A stretch of DNA of 64,000 nucleotides from Streptomyces sannanensis (lineage in GTDB: Bacteria; Actinomycetota; Actinomycetes; Streptomycetales; Streptomycetaceae). Each line of letters starts with the position of its first letter. Position 1 is the first letter of the stretch. Under the pieces are notes generated by a model. The model was given only the letters and a program-made list of their open reading frames with translations, ran no database searches and was not told where the DNA came from. The stretch spans positions 6,572,001 to 6,636,000 of the forward strand of contig NZ_BAAAYL010000001.1 in the NCBI RefSeq assembly GCF_039536205.1, in the 5' to 3' direction. Position numbers and translations under genes: made by a program. This document shows positions 8,815-17,282 of this stretch, piece by piece.

Positions 8815-10566
8815 ATGACCGCCTCTCACGACGTCGTGGTGATCGGTGGCGGGGGAGCGGGGCTGCGCGCAGCCATCGCCGTCGCGGAGACCGATCCGCG
8901 GCTGAGCGTGGCGGTCATTTCGAAGGTCTACCCGATGCGCAGCCACACGGTGTCCGCCGAGGGCGGGGCCGCCGCGGTCGCCGGCGCCGACGACAGCCTC
9001 GACGAACACGCCTACGACACCGTGTCCGGCGGGGACTGGCTGTGCGACCAGGATGCCGTCGAGGCCTTCGTCCGCGAGGCGCCGCGCGAACTGTTGCGCC
9101 TTGAGCACTGGGGCTGCCCATGGAGCCGGCAGCCGGACGGGCGTATCGCGGTACGCGCCTTCGGCGGCATGAAGAAGAAGCGCACGTGGTTCGCCGCGGA
9201 CAAGACCGGGTTCCACATGCTGCACACCCTGTTCCAGACCGCCCTGTCCTACCGGGACATCGTCCGCTACGACGAGTGGTTCGTCAGCACCCTGCTCGTC
9301 GACGAGGGGAGGGTGCGCGGTGTGGTGGCGATCGAGCTGGCCACCGGCCGCGTCGAGACCATCACCGCGGGCGCAGTCGTCGTGTGCACGGGGGGCTGCG
9401 GCCGGATCTACCCGTTCACCACCAACGCCAACATCAAGACCGGCGACGGCATGGCCCTGGCCTACCGGGCCGGGGCGCCGCTGAAGGACATGGAGTTCGT
9501 CCAGTACCACCCCACAGGACTGCCCTTCACCGGAATCCTGATCACGGAGGCCGCACGTGCCGAGGGCGGATGGCTGCTCAACAAGGACGGCTACCGCTAT
9601 CTGCAGGACTACGACCTCGGCCGGCCCGAACCCGTGCCGGTGCTGCGCAGCATGGAGCTCGGACCGAGGGACCGGCTGTCGCAGGCGTTCGTGCACGAGC
9701 TCGACAAGGGCCGGACGATCCCCACCCCGCACGGGCCCGTCGTCCATCTGGACCTGCGTCATCTCGGGGCGGAACTCATCGACGGCAAGCTGCCCTTCGT
9801 ACGCGAGCTGTGTCTGAAGTACCAGAACATCGACCCGGTCGGGGAACTGATCCCGGTGCGGCCCGTCGTCCACTACATGATGGGGGGCATCCACACCGAC
9901 ATGGACGGTGCCACCGGCCTCGACGGCCTCTACGCCGCCGGTGAGGCGGCCTGCGTCAGTATCAACGGCGCCAACCGGCTGGGCTCCAACTCCCTCCCCG
10001 AGCTGCTCGTCTTCGGCGCCCGGGCCGGCCGGGCCGCCGCCGAGTACGCCGCATCCGTCGCGGGTCCGGGGCCCGGTGCCGCGATTCTGGCGCAGGGGCG
10101 CGAAGAGCGCCGCCGACTGGAGCTCGAACTGGCGCGGTACGCGGAACCCGGCCCGGAACGCATCGCGGACATCCGTATCGCGATGCAGAACACCATGGAG
10201 CGCAGCGCCGGGATCTACCGCGACGGAGCGTCCCTCGCCGGGGCGGTACAGGCGCTGCACCGGCTGCGGGAGAGGTTCGCCGGTGTCGCTGTCGGCGATC
10301 GCAGCCGGACGTTCAACACCGACTTGATCGCTCTGCTCGAACTGTCGTTCATGCTGGATGTGGCCGAGACCGTCGTCCACAGCGCGCTGCGGCGCGAGGA
10401 GTCGCGAGGCGCGCACCAGCGCACCGACTTCCCCGGCCGGGACGACCGGCGGTACCTGGCCCATTCGCTCGTCCACCGCGAACCCGACGGCAGCCCGCGG
10501 GTGGAGTACCTGCCGGTGACCGTCACCCGGTGGTCCCCCGGGGAACGCGTGTACGGGAGGCAGTAG
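8815..10566 (+). CDS. frdA: Fumarate reductase/succinate dehydrogenase flavoprotein subunit
   Basis: The 583-residue protein is the FAD subunit that interconverts fumarate and succinate. Visible features are the N-terminal dinucleotide fold [29 protein letters not shown], whose His is the usual covalent FAD attachment site; a conserved [20 protein letters not shown] block with active-site residues; [11 protein letters not shown]; and the closing [15 protein letters not shown]. It is followed immediately by iron-sulfur and two membrane-anchor genes in the order frdA-B-C-D, as in Mycobacterium tuberculosis and E. coli fumarate reductase. The direction in vivo (fumarate reduction or succinate oxidation) cannot be read from the sequence. 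Confidence 0.93.
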   Translation: MTASHDVVVIGGGGAGLRAAIAVAETDPRLSVAVISKVYPMRSHTVSAEGGAAAVAGADDSLDEHAYDTVSGGDWLCDQDAVEAFVREAPRELLRLEHWGCPWSRQPDGRIAVRAFGGMKKKRTWFAADKTGFHMLHTLFQTALSYRDIVRYDEWFVSTLLVDEGRVRGVVAIELATGRVETITAGAVVVCTGGCGRIYPFTTNANIKTGDGMALAYRAGAPLKDMEFVQYHPTGLPFTGILITEAARAEGGWLLNKDGYRYLQDYDLGRPEPVPVLRSMELGPRDRLSQAFVHELDKGRTIPTPHGPVVHLDLRHLGAELIDGKLPFVRELCLKYQNIDPVGELIPVRPVVHYMMGGIHTDMDGATGLDGLYAAGEAACVSINGANRLGSNSLPELLVFGARAGRAAAEYAASVAGPGPGAAILAQGREERRRLELELARYAEPGPERIADIRIAMQNTMERSAGIYRDGASLAGAVQALHRLRERFAGVAVGDRSRTFNTDLIALLELSFMLDVAETVVHSALRREESRGAHQRTDFPGRDDRRYLAHSLVHREPDGSPRVEYLPVTVTRWSPGERVYGRQ

Positions 10567-10568
10567 CC

Positions 10569-11324
10569 ATGACGGACACGGACAAGGACCGGATCACCCT
10601 CCAGGTGGCCCGCTACCGGCCGGAACAGGAGACCGAACCGACCTGGCAGTCGTACGAGGTGCCCCTGCGCAAGGAGTGGACGGTCCTCGACGGGCTCAAC
10701 CACATCAAGGACCATCTGGACGGCACGCTCTCCTATCGCTGGTCCTGCCGGATGGGCATCTGCGGCAGCTGCGGCATGACCGTCGACGGTGAGCCCCAGC
10801 TGAGTTGTGCCGCCTTCCTGACGGACTCGGCGCCGGGGCCGGTGCGTGTCGAGCCGCTGGGCAACTTTCCCGTCATCCGCGATCTTGTCGTCGAGATCGG
10901 CGACTTCATGAACAAGCTGACCGAGGTCAAGCCCTGGATCATCCGCCCCGAGGACAAGCCGCCCGACGAGGGCGAATATCTTCAGACCCCGGACGAGATG
11001 GACGAATTCAAGCAGTACAGCATGTGCATCAACTGCATGCTCTGCTACGCGGCCTGCCCGGTGTACGCGCTCGATCCCGAGTTCCTCGGGCCGGCCGCCA
11101 TCGCTCTCGCCCAGCGCTACAACCTCGACTCACGTGACGCGGGAGCCGCCGACCGGCGGAACGTCCTCGACTCCGCCAAGGGCGTATGGGCCTGCACCCT
11201 GGTCGGCGAGTGCAGCACGGCCTGCCCCAAGGACGTCGACCCGGCCGGGGCCATCCAGCGCTACAAGCTCACAGCGGCCACGCGATCGCTCCGAGAACTC
11301 CTCTGGCCATGGGGGGCGCGATGA
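10569..11324 (+). CDS. frdB: Fumarate reductase iron-sulfur subunit
   Basis: The 251-residue protein carries the three expected clusters: a 2Fe-2S plant-ferredoxin motif ([15 protein letters not shown], near residue 60), a 4Fe-4S set ([14 protein letters not shown], near 153), and a 3Fe-4S set ([14 protein letters not shown], near 208). It passes electrons between the flavin subunit and quinone at the membrane anchor. The ATG at 10569 follows GGGAGG, two bases after the frdA stop. Its own stop overlaps the frdC start (ATGA), so translation is coupled. Confidence 0.93.
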   Translation: MTDTDKDRITLQVARYRPEQETEPTWQSYEVPLRKEWTVLDGLNHIKDHLDGTLSYRWSCRMGICGSCGMTVDGEPQLSCAAFLTDSAPGPVRVEPLGNFPVIRDLVVEIGDFMNKLTEVKPWIIRPEDKPPDEGEYLQTPDEMDEFKQYSMCINCMLCYAACPVYALDPEFLGPAAIALAQRYNLDSRDAGAADRRNVLDSAKGVWACTLVGECSTACPKDVDPAGAIQRYKLTAATRSLRELLWPWGAR

Positions 11325-11713
11325 GCCGGACCGCTCTCTACCGCAAGCCGGTCCCCACCTTCTGGTGGCTGGGGCGACGCTCCTACGCCGTCTTCGTCCT
11401 GCGCGAGCTCAGCAGCGTCTTCATCGCCTGGTTCGTGGTGTTCCTGTTGCTCATGGCCGGTGCGATCGCCGAAGGCAGTGGGGAGTACCGGCGGTTCCAG
11501 GACTGGAGCGCCAACTGGTGGGTCGTCCTGCTGAACGTGATTGCCCTGCTCTTCGTCCTGCTGCACACCGTCACCTGGTTCGGCCTGGCACCCCGGGCCA
11601 TGGTCGTACGGCTGAGGGGCCGGCGCGTCCGGCCGAGATCGATCGTGGCGTTGCACTACCTGCTCTGGGCGCTGCTGACGGCGGCCGTCGCATGGCTGAT
11701 CCTGGACGGATGA
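11321..11713 (+). CDS. frdC: Fumarate reductase membrane anchor subunit C
   Basis: The 130-residue protein has the FrdC hallmarks: an N-terminal [20 protein letters not shown] stretch, then three membrane helices. A His in the second ([10 protein letters not shown]) is in the position expected for quinone contact. The ATG at 11321 overlaps the frdB stop. The longer frame beginning at 11186 lies inside frdB and is rejected. It has no sequence relation to SdhC-type anchors, which supports a true Frd-type complex. Confidence 0.9.
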   Translation: MSRTALYRKPVPTFWWLGRRSYAVFVLRELSSVFIAWFVVFLLLMAGAIAEGSGEYRRFQDWSANWWVVLLNVIALLFVLLHTVTWFGLAPRAMVVRLRGRRVRPRSIVALHYLLWALLTAAVAWLILDG

Positions 11714-11714
11714 C

Positions 11715-12068
11715 GTGATGACCAGGAGATCACCGGAATCCCTGCTGTGGCTGTTGTTCAGCGCGGGCGGCACGGCGGCCGCCCTGCTGGTCCCCGTCCT
11801 GCTGTTCCTGTTCGGCGTGGCCTTCCCGCTGGGCTGGATCCCGGACCCCGGGTATACGCATCTGCTCTCGGTGCTGCGGCACCCCGTCGCCAAGGTGATC
11901 CTTTTCGGTCTGTGCGTGCTGTGCCTGTTCCACTGGGCACATCGTTTCCGCTACACCCTCTACGACGGACTGCAGCTCAAGCCACTGAGCAAGACGATCA
12001 ACCTGTTCTGCTACGGCGGCGCGGCAGCCGGATCGGTCGCGGCGGGCTATGTCCTGTTCTCGGTCTGA
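11715..12068 (+). CDS. frdD: Fumarate reductase membrane anchor subunit D
   Basis: The 117-residue protein (start at GTG 11715 or, three bases later, ATG 11718) has three helices and the FrdD features PESLLWLLFSAGGTAAALL, the GVAFPLGWI loop, and LFHWAHRFRYTLYDGLQL with the conserved His-x-x-His-Arg. Together with FrdC it anchors FrdAB and forms the quinone pocket. The gene starts one base after frdC and ends overlapping the convergent VOC gene by 22 bases. Confidence 0.88.
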   Translation: MMTRRSPESLLWLLFSAGGTAAALLVPVLLFLFGVAFPLGWIPDPGYTHLLSVLRHPVAKVILFGLCVLCLFHWAHRFRYTLYDGLQLKPLSKTINLFCYGGAAAGSVAAGYVLFSV

Positions 12069-12832
12069 CGGATCACGGAGAACCGGCCGCCCTCGGCGTC
12101 CCGGAGCTGCGCGACCCGCCCGTACGGAGTGTCGTGCGGCTCCCGCACCATCTCGCCGCCCAGGCGCACGGCCTCCTCGGCGACCGCCTCGGTGTCGGTG
12201 ACCGAGAAGAACACCTCCCACGAGGCCCGGCCCGGCTCCCCCTTGGCCAGTGCGGCGACGTCGTGTCCCTCGGCACGCAGCACCACCCGTTCGTGCTCGT
12301 AACGCGCCTCGAAGTGTTCCACGGGCCGTCCGTCCCAGGCGAAGACCTCCCCGTAGAACAGCGCGGCCGCGAACGGGTCCGGAGTCCGCAGCTCGATCCA
12401 CACCGGGGCGCCGGGCGTCCGGTGGAAGAGGGGACGGCCGCTCTCGGCCTCCCAGAAGCCGAACACCGCTCCTGCGGGATCGGCAGCCAGCCCGAGGCGC
12501 CCGGCCTCGAAGGCCAGCGGCCCCACCGCCATCGTCCCGCCGCGTTCCCGCACGCGTGCGGCGACGGCGGCCACGTCCTCGGTGCCGAAGTACGTGGTCC
12601 ACACCACCGGGCCCTGCCACTGCGTGGTGTTCATGCTCAGACCCGCCACCTCGATTCCGTCGCCCACCACCGCCCGTACATAGGGACCAAGGCGGTCAGG
12701 AGCCGGCTCGAAGTCCCAGCCCAGCAAGGGACCGTAGAACGCCTGAGCCCGGTCGAGATCATGTGCCATCAGGCTGACCCAGCACGGCACCGCGGGCACG
12801 CACGGCACCCTGACCTTCGTCTTGCTGCCCAT
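12047..12832 (-). CDS. Two-domain VOC (glyoxalase/bleomycin-resistance fold) protein
   Basis: The 261-residue protein contains two VOC modules: residues ~8-120 (PCWVSLMAHDLDRAQAFYGP, LLGWDFEP) and ~135-255 (PVWIELRTPDPFAAALFYGE). Such proteins are often annotated as hydroxylases or glyoxalase-like enzymes; the substrate is not predictable. An open frame extends upstream to 12994, but the ATG at 12832 (MGSKTKVRVPCVPAVPCW) begins the conserved fold and follows a GGAGAG site. Divergent from the tyrosinase genes. Confidence 0.82.
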   Translation of the reverse strand: MGSKTKVRVPCVPAVPCWVSLMAHDLDRAQAFYGPLLGWDFEPAPDRLGPYVRAVVGDGIEVAGLSMNTTQWQGPVVWTTYFGTEDVAAVAARVRERGGTMAVGPLAFEAGRLGLAADPAGAVFGFWEAESGRPLFHRTPGAPVWIELRTPDPFAAALFYGEVFAWDGRPVEHFEARYEHERVVLRAEGHDVAALAKGEPGRASWEVFFSVTDTEAVAEEAVRLGGEMVREPHDTPYGRVAQLRDAEGGRFSVIRQTENRT

Positions 12833-12996
12833 CGCCACGTCTCTCCAGGCCGGGAACACAGGTGCCCTCACCCTAGATTCCGATCCGTCGCCGCTCCGGC
12901 ACACACGCCGGGGCCCGCATACGGAGGAATTTGCGCAACTGTTTCGTGATGCCGTCGTTGTGCGGACCGGACATGGCCGACGAGGGGAGATCAAAG

Positions 12997-13437
12997 ATGA
13001 TCAGCGCTGTGCCGGGCGGATACGGGAACCACGCCTCGGCCCGGGTCGGGCGGTCGGTCGGTCTCCTCTCGCGCCGGGCGGCGCTGCGGACGCTGTTCGT
13101 CTGCGGCGTCGTGTCCGGCACCGGCGCGACCCTCGCCCCGGTCGTAGCCTCGCCCACGGGCATCCCGAGCGGTGCGTTCGACGAGATGTACCGGGGCCGT
13201 CGCATCCGCGGCGTGTACTGCGAGGGTCGCATCGACGTCACCGTCGACGGACGGCCCCTGCATCTCATGCGGCGCGCGGACGGCGGCTACCTCAGCATGG
13301 TGGACCACTACGAGTCGCATCCGACGCCGCTCGCCGCGACCCGCGCGGCGGTGGACGAACTGGGCACCGCTCAGCTGTCGGCCGGCCCCGCCCACCGCCC
13401 CTGGCCACGAGAGAGCCGCAATGGTCTACATCCGTAA
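12997..13437 (+). CDS. melC1: Tyrosinase copper chaperone (MelC1/MelD1 type), Tat signal
   Basis: The 146-residue protein has a twin-arginine signal (LLSRRAALRTLFVCGVVSG, residues ~23-42) followed by the MelC1 fold: YRGRRIRGVYCEGRIDVTVD, PLHLMRRADGGYLSMVDHYE, ending in PTPLAATRAAVDELGTAQL. MelC1 loads copper into apotyrosinase and carries it through the Tat pathway. The ATG at 12997 has GAGGGGA upstream. It overlaps the tyrosinase gene by 17 bases, as expected for a stoichiometric chaperone-enzyme pair. Confidence 0.9.
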   Translation: MISAVPGGYGNHASARVGRSVGLLSRRAALRTLFVCGVVSGTGATLAPVVASPTGIPSGAFDEMYRGRRIRGVYCEGRIDVTVDGRPLHLMRRADGGYLSMVDHYESHPTPLAATRAAVDELGTAQLSAGPAHRPWPRESRNGLHP

Positions 13438-14293
13438 GAATCAACGCCATCTGACAAGAGCGGAGAAGAAGGCATTCGTCGCCGCCGTTCTCGAACTCAA
13501 GCGCCGGGGGCGCTACGACGACTTCGTCCGCCTGCATATCGACTTCTACGTCGCCGACGGCGACGGAGGTCTGCGGGTCGCCCATATGACGCCCTCGTTC
13601 CTGCCCTGGCACCGTAAGTACCTGCTGGAGTTCGAGCGGGCGCTGCAGAGTGTGGATCCCGCGGTCTCCATCCCGTACTGGGACTGGACGACGGACAACA
13701 CTCCCGCCGCGTCCCTGTGGGGCGAGGACTTCCTCGGCGGCAACGGCCGGCGGACAGACCGTCAGGTGATGACCGGACCCTTCGCGTATGCCGGGGGCAA
13801 CTGGGAGATCCGCGCGAGCCTGACGGAGGACAGGTTCCTCACACGGGACCTCGGACGCCCGGCCAACCCCCTCGAGCTGCCGACGAAGGAGGAAGTGGCC
13901 TGGGCGACGGACGATCCCGTGTACGACGCACCCCCCTGGGACTCCACCTCGACCACAGGCTTCCGGAACAAACTGGAGGGGTGGACATCGGGCAGCGGCA
14001 ATGACAAATGGCGCAACCACAACCGGGTCCACCGCTGGGTGGGCGGCCATATGCTCACGGGAGCGTCGGTCAACGACCCGGTGTTCTGGCTCCACCATGC
14101 CTTCGTCGACCTCATCTGGTCACGGTGGCAGAACAGGTACCCCAAGTCGGAGCCGTACCTGCCGAAGAAGCCGCCGCCGTCCGGGGATCCGCAGCACGGG
14201 CGCGTCGCCGCCCGCGACGAACCGATGCCGCCGTGGGGTGTGAAGCCGTCCGAGATCTTCGACCATCACGGGATCTACCGTTACGCCACATAG
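13421..14293 (+). CDS. melC2: Tyrosinase (MelC2/MelD2 type)
   Basis: The 290-residue type-3 copper monophenol oxidase has both copper sites: CuA His near residues 39, 55 and 64 (RLHIDF, VAHMTP, LPWHRKYLLEFERAL) and CuB His in NHNRVHRWVGGHM and VFWLHHAFVDLIW. PYWDWTTDN is also conserved. Compared with canonical MelC2 the C-terminal part is Pro/Lys rich (LPKKPPPSGD), suggesting the second (MelD) tyrosinase group, often intracellular and active on phenols. It has no signal of its own and depends on the overlapping MelC1-like chaperone. A long perfect hairpin follows. Confidence 0.92.
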   Translation: MVYIRKNQRHLTRAEKKAFVAAVLELKRRGRYDDFVRLHIDFYVADGDGGLRVAHMTPSFLPWHRKYLLEFERALQSVDPAVSIPYWDWTTDNTPAASLWGEDFLGGNGRRTDRQVMTGPFAYAGGNWEIRASLTEDRFLTRDLGRPANPLELPTKEEVAWATDDPVYDAPPWDSTSTTGFRNKLEGWTSGSGNDKWRNHNRVHRWVGGHMLTGASVNDPVFWLHHAFVDLIWSRWQNRYPKSEPYLPKKPPPSGDPQHGRVAARDEPMPPWGVKPSEIFDHHGIYRYAT

Positions 14294-14303
14294 CCCGTGG
14301 CAG

Positions 14304-14341
14304 CCGTACGGCCCCGGCGGCGAACCGCCGGGGCCGTACGG
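14304..14341. terminator. Bidirectional terminator, 17-bp perfect stem
   Basis: A perfect inverted repeat with 17-bp arms (starting CCGTACGGCCCC) and a CGAA tetraloop lies between the convergent tyrosinase (plus) and chaplin (minus) genes. The CGAA loop is of the stable GNRA-like class. Confidence 0.85.
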
Positions 14342-14369
14342 AGGAAGAGCAGCCGGGGCGCCGATGGCG

Positions 14370-14882
14370 TCAGTCGCCGTAGCCGCCCGGCTCGGTCGGC
14401 TTGGGCTCGGCGGGCTTGGGCTCGGCGGGCTTGGGCTCGGTCGGCTTGGGCTCGGCGGGCTTGGGCTCGGCGGGCTTGGGCTCGGTCGGCTTGGGCTCGG
14501 CGGGCTTGGGCTCGGTCGGCTTGGGCTCGGTCGGCTTGGGCTCGGCGGGCTTGGGCTCGGTCGGCTTCGGCTCGGTCGGCTTCGGCTCGGTCGGCTTGGG
14601 CTCGGCGGGCTCACCCGTGTTGACCGGGACAGCGGTGCTGCCGCCCTGGTTCTCGCAGAAGCTGCCGAAGGCCGGGTTCAGCAGGCCGACGACGTTCACG
14701 GTGTTGCCGCAGATGTTGATCGGGATGTGCACCGGGACCTGGGCGTTGTTGCCGGAGACGACTCCGGGCGAGCCCGCGGTGCCGCCGTAGGCTCCTGAAT
14801 CCGCGGTGGCCAGACCGGCACAGCTGATCACAACGGCGCTCGTGCCTGCGATTACGGCGGCTGTCTTCGCGATGCGAGACAT
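14370..14882 (-). CDS. Short chaplin with C-terminal (T/A)EPKP repeat tail
   Basis: The 170-residue secreted protein has a signal peptide (MSRIAKTAAVIAGTSAVVIS, cleavage near ATA-DSG), then one chaplin domain (residues ~36-78: GSPGVVSGNNAQVPVHIPIN, CGNTVNVVGLLNP, GSFCENQ) with the two conserved Cys. It ends in a tail of about 14 EPKP units alternating T and A, then GGYGD. Chaplins assemble into the amyloid rodlet layer of aerial hyphae. Short chaplins normally end soon after the domain, and no LPXTG sorting signal is present, so the tail is unusual. It resembles wall-spanning Pro/Lys-rich linkers. The ATG at 14882 follows AAGGAG; the upstream in-frame TTG is rejected. Confidence 0.88.
   Translation of the reverse strand: MSRIAKTAAVIAGTSAVVISCAGLATADSGAYGGTAGSPGVVSGNNAQVPVHIPINICGNTVNVVGLLNPAFGSFCENQGGSTAVPVNTGEPAEPKPTEPKPTEPKPTEPKPAEPKPTEPKPTEPKPAEPKPTEPKPAEPKPAEPKPTEPKPAEPKPAEPKPTEPGGYGD
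14391..14615. repeat. 15-bp tandem repeat, about 15 copies
   Basis: A unit like GGCTTGGGCTCGGCG recurs without gaps, varying only at the position that switches Ala and Thr (GCG/GTC in plus-strand reading). It encodes the EPKP tail of the chaplin. Copy number is likely to vary between strains by slippage. Confidence 0.9.
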
Positions 14883-15138
14883 CAAGATCTCCTTGGAGGT
14901 CGAAAACCGGCCGCAAGACCGCGGCCGTCAGTCCCTATCAACGCTCGGGATCACCCTGGGTAACGGGGCACCAGCCGTACGGGTCACCCGGGGTCGTATC
15001 GCGTACGTCCAGCAGGCCACCCCCCGCTGCCTGCCTGGCCGCGCACCACCGTCGCACGCTGACCGGCTTCCGCCTCGCCCGCCGAATACGGCCCGATCAC
15101 GCGGTGACGGGCAGCCCGCGAAAGGCTGAAGAACGAAC

Positions 15139-15480
15139 ATGACCATAGAGTCGCGCTACACCGCCGAGCAGGATCTCGGCATCCTCTCCGTCGCCGGACA
15201 CCTCGGCAGGGATGCCGCATCCCGCTTCACCGGCGCCGTCGGCCGGGTCCTGGCCCGCGGCACCGGGCCGGTGATCGTCGATCTCAGCGGACTGCGCGGC
15301 TGGTCCGTGGAAGGGCAGCCGGCCATTGCCGACGCCGCCCGCCGACTCGCCGGGCACGAGCGTGCCCTGGAACTGGCCGGCATCCCGGCCGACGGTTCCG
15401 TCGTCCCCGACCGCGGATGCCCGTCCATCCCGGTCCACTCCGACCTGGCCACCGCGCTCGCCGTCCACGCGGCGCGGTGA
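15139..15480 (+). CDS. STAS-domain protein (anti-anti-sigma-like)
   Basis: The 113-residue protein matches the STAS fold of anti-sigma factor antagonists: LGILSVAGHLGRDAASRFTG, then GTGPVIVDLSGLRGWSVEGQ with the DLSGL core. The usual phosphorylatable Ser follows the D-x-S motif by a few residues; here a Ser in GWSVEG is the candidate. No partner anti-sigma factor lies next to it. An atypical member is possible. Confidence 0.7.
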   Translation: MTIESRYTAEQDLGILSVAGHLGRDAASRFTGAVGRVLARGTGPVIVDLSGLRGWSVEGQPAIADAARRLAGHERALELAGIPADGSVVPDRGCPSIPVHSDLATALAVHAAR

Positions 15481-15543
15481 CGCGTCCGAGCCTCGGCAGG
15501 AGTGGCGCACCATGGGCCGACCGAACTGACGGCACCCCCACGG

Positions 15544-16065
15544 TCATGTGCCGCGCGGCGCCGCGAAGCGGGTCAGTCTCGCGCCGTGCGGCGCGAGGTC
15601 CTGCCAGAGCACGTCCACGGACAGCACCGCGAGGGCGGATGTCGGGAACTTCGCCCTCACGTCGGCCAGGGAGCCCTCGTCGGCGTCACCGGCGAGCTCC
15701 AGCACGAAGTCCTGTGCGCCGGGGTTGTGCCCGATCAGCAGCAGGGTGCGGTACTCGTCGGGGGTCTCCCGTACGACGTCGAGCAGTTCGGAGACGGTCG
15801 CCCCGTACACCCGCTCGTCGTACGACACCACCGGTGCTCCGCCGAGTTCGCCGGAGGCGCCTTCCCATGTCTCGCGGGTGCGGCGAGCCGTCGAGCACAC
15901 CACGAGATCCGGCAGGAGGCCGTGCTTCTCGAGCCAGCGCCCCACCGCCGGCGCATCGCGCCGGCCGCGCGGAGCCAGGGGGCGTTCATGGTCGGCGATG
16001 TCGTCGGGCCAGGCGGACTTGGCGTGGCGGAGGACGATCAGTCTCCGGGCCGGGTGGCGCTTCAT
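15544..16065 (-). CDS. SixA-like histidine phosphatase
   Basis: The 173-residue protein has the phosphohistidine phosphatase signature LIVLRHAKSAW (RHG with the catalytic His), the second Arg in STARRTRETWE, and the second His in LLIGHNPGAQDF. SixA-type enzymes remove phosphate from protein histidines, for example on Hpt domains or PTS proteins, but the substrate here is unknown. It stands alone. Confidence 0.85.
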   Translation of the reverse strand: MKRHPARRLIVLRHAKSAWPDDIADHERPLAPRGRRDAPAVGRWLEKHGLLPDLVVCSTARRTRETWEGASGELGGAPVVSYDERVYGATVSELLDVVRETPDEYRTLLLIGHNPGAQDFVLELAGDADEGSLADVRAKFPTSALAVLSVDVLWQDLAPHGARLTRFAAPRGT

Positions 16066-16266
16066 ACCTCAGAGTGTCCCCGGACCGCCACGATCCTGCC
16101 AGAACCGTGCTCCGGGCGGCGCAAGCTGTCCGACGGTCAGGCGACACCCCGGTGAACTCTTCGGCCGTGGAACCGGCGGGCGGCGAAAGCGGCGTCCCGG
16201 TTGCTCACCATGCCCTCGGGATCTGCATAATCAGTGCGTTCGGCGTGCAGGGGAGGAGAGTCGCCG

Positions 16267-17139
16267 GTGGCTGCAGGGATATCGGAGAACGACGGGGTGC
16301 CGACCGGGGGCCACGCGGAGTGGAACACCGAGCAGACGGACGGCTCGACGGTCAGGCCGTTGATCGGGATCGCGGACGGCGGACCGGACGAGGCGGACCT
16401 CGGCCTGTTTGCGACGCAGCAGTTCGCAGACGGAACCGCGGAGATCCCTCGGCAGTCCCCGGATCCGTACGAGCCGCGACCGGCCGGAACCGGCGGCCCC
16501 GGCCGCAGGCGTCGTGCCAAGCGCCGCACCCGCAAAGGTCTGGTCGTGGCCGTCGCCGTCGTCGCAGCCGTTGTGACAGCGGGCATCGTCGGCCTGGCCG
16601 ACGGGACGCCGAGCGACAAGGTCCGGGACGATCTGTCGGCCCCCGACGACGGCAGCGCCGTGCCGGGACTGCTGATGCCCTCGCACGAGGCATCCGGTGC
16701 CGACGCGACCCGCACAGCCGCGCCCACCGCCTCGCACACCTCCGGTGCCGCCGCCTCGCCCGGTTCGAGTCCGTCGCCGCAGACTTCCTCCGGCTTGCCG
16801 TCCGTGCCGGCCACCCCCGCCGCGACCGGGTCGCCCGGGGCGGGCAGTCCGAGCCGGCCGGGCAGTCCGAGCAGCCCGGCCCGGGACAATGGTGATGACG
16901 GCCCTGTCGCCGACGGGACGGTCCTCAAGCCCGGCTACCGTGGCTCCGAGGTGGTCGAGTTGCAGGAGCGGCTGCGGCAGGTCGGCCTCTACGACGGGCC
17001 CTCGGACGGCAAATACGACGGCGGTGTGAAGTCCGCCGTGCAGCGTTACCAGCAGGGCTACCAGGTGACAGGTGACGAAACGGGCTTCTACGGGCCGAAC
17101 ACCCGCCGCTCGCTGGAGTCCCGGACCTCCGGGTCCTGA
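16267..17139 (+). CDS. Single-pass membrane protein with peptidoglycan-binding domain
   Basis: The 290-residue protein has an acidic cytoplasmic part, a basic stretch (GRRRRAKRRTRKG), one membrane helix (LVVAVAVVAAVVTAGIVGLA, residues ~92-111), a long Ser/Pro/Thr/Ala linker outside the cell, and a C-terminal PG_binding_1 domain (LKPGYRGSEVVELQERLRQV and YQQGYQVTGDETGFYGP). It probably tethers membrane and wall. The GTG at 16267 follows GGGGAGGAG; the upstream GTG at 16234 lacks such a site. Confidence 0.82.
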   Translation: MAAGISENDGVPTGGHAEWNTEQTDGSTVRPLIGIADGGPDEADLGLFATQQFADGTAEIPRQSPDPYEPRPAGTGGPGRRRRAKRRTRKGLVVAVAVVAAVVTAGIVGLADGTPSDKVRDDLSAPDDGSAVPGLLMPSHEASGADATRTAAPTASHTSGAAASPGSSPSPQTSSGLPSVPATPAATGSPGAGSPSRPGSPSSPARDNGDDGPVADGTVLKPGYRGSEVVELQERLRQVGLYDGPSDGKYDGGVKSAVQRYQQGYQVTGDETGFYGPNTRRSLESRTSGS

Positions 17140-17157
17140 GCAGGTCTCCCAATTTCC

Positions 17158-17215
17158 GCTTATGGATGGTGCCATGTGCCGCTCCGGAAACGCGCACACG
17201 GCCGGATCCATAAGC
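17158..17215. promoter_or_regulatory. Inverted repeat upstream of cysteine dioxygenase
   Basis: GCTTATGGAT at 17158-17167 is perfectly repeated in inverse as ATCCATAAGC at 17206-17215, with 38 bases between. It lies 68 bp before the cysteine dioxygenase start. The AT content is unusual for this DNA. It could be a two-half-site operator; no function is known. Confidence 0.4.
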
Positions 17216-17282
17216 AGGGGCAGGGGACCGGGCAAGAAATCGTGCTTGGACGTGATGGATCGAGTGGGCGCACGCTGCCGTC

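Noticed and set aside
12833..12994. A longer N-terminus for the VOC protein
   Set aside because: The extra 54 residues are Arg/Ser-rich, lie over the tyrosinase promoter region and precede the conserved fold; ATG 12832 is better.
14391..14615. A CRISPR-like array
   Set aside because: The repeats are 15 bp, contiguous, without spacers, and in frame within the chaplin coding sequence.
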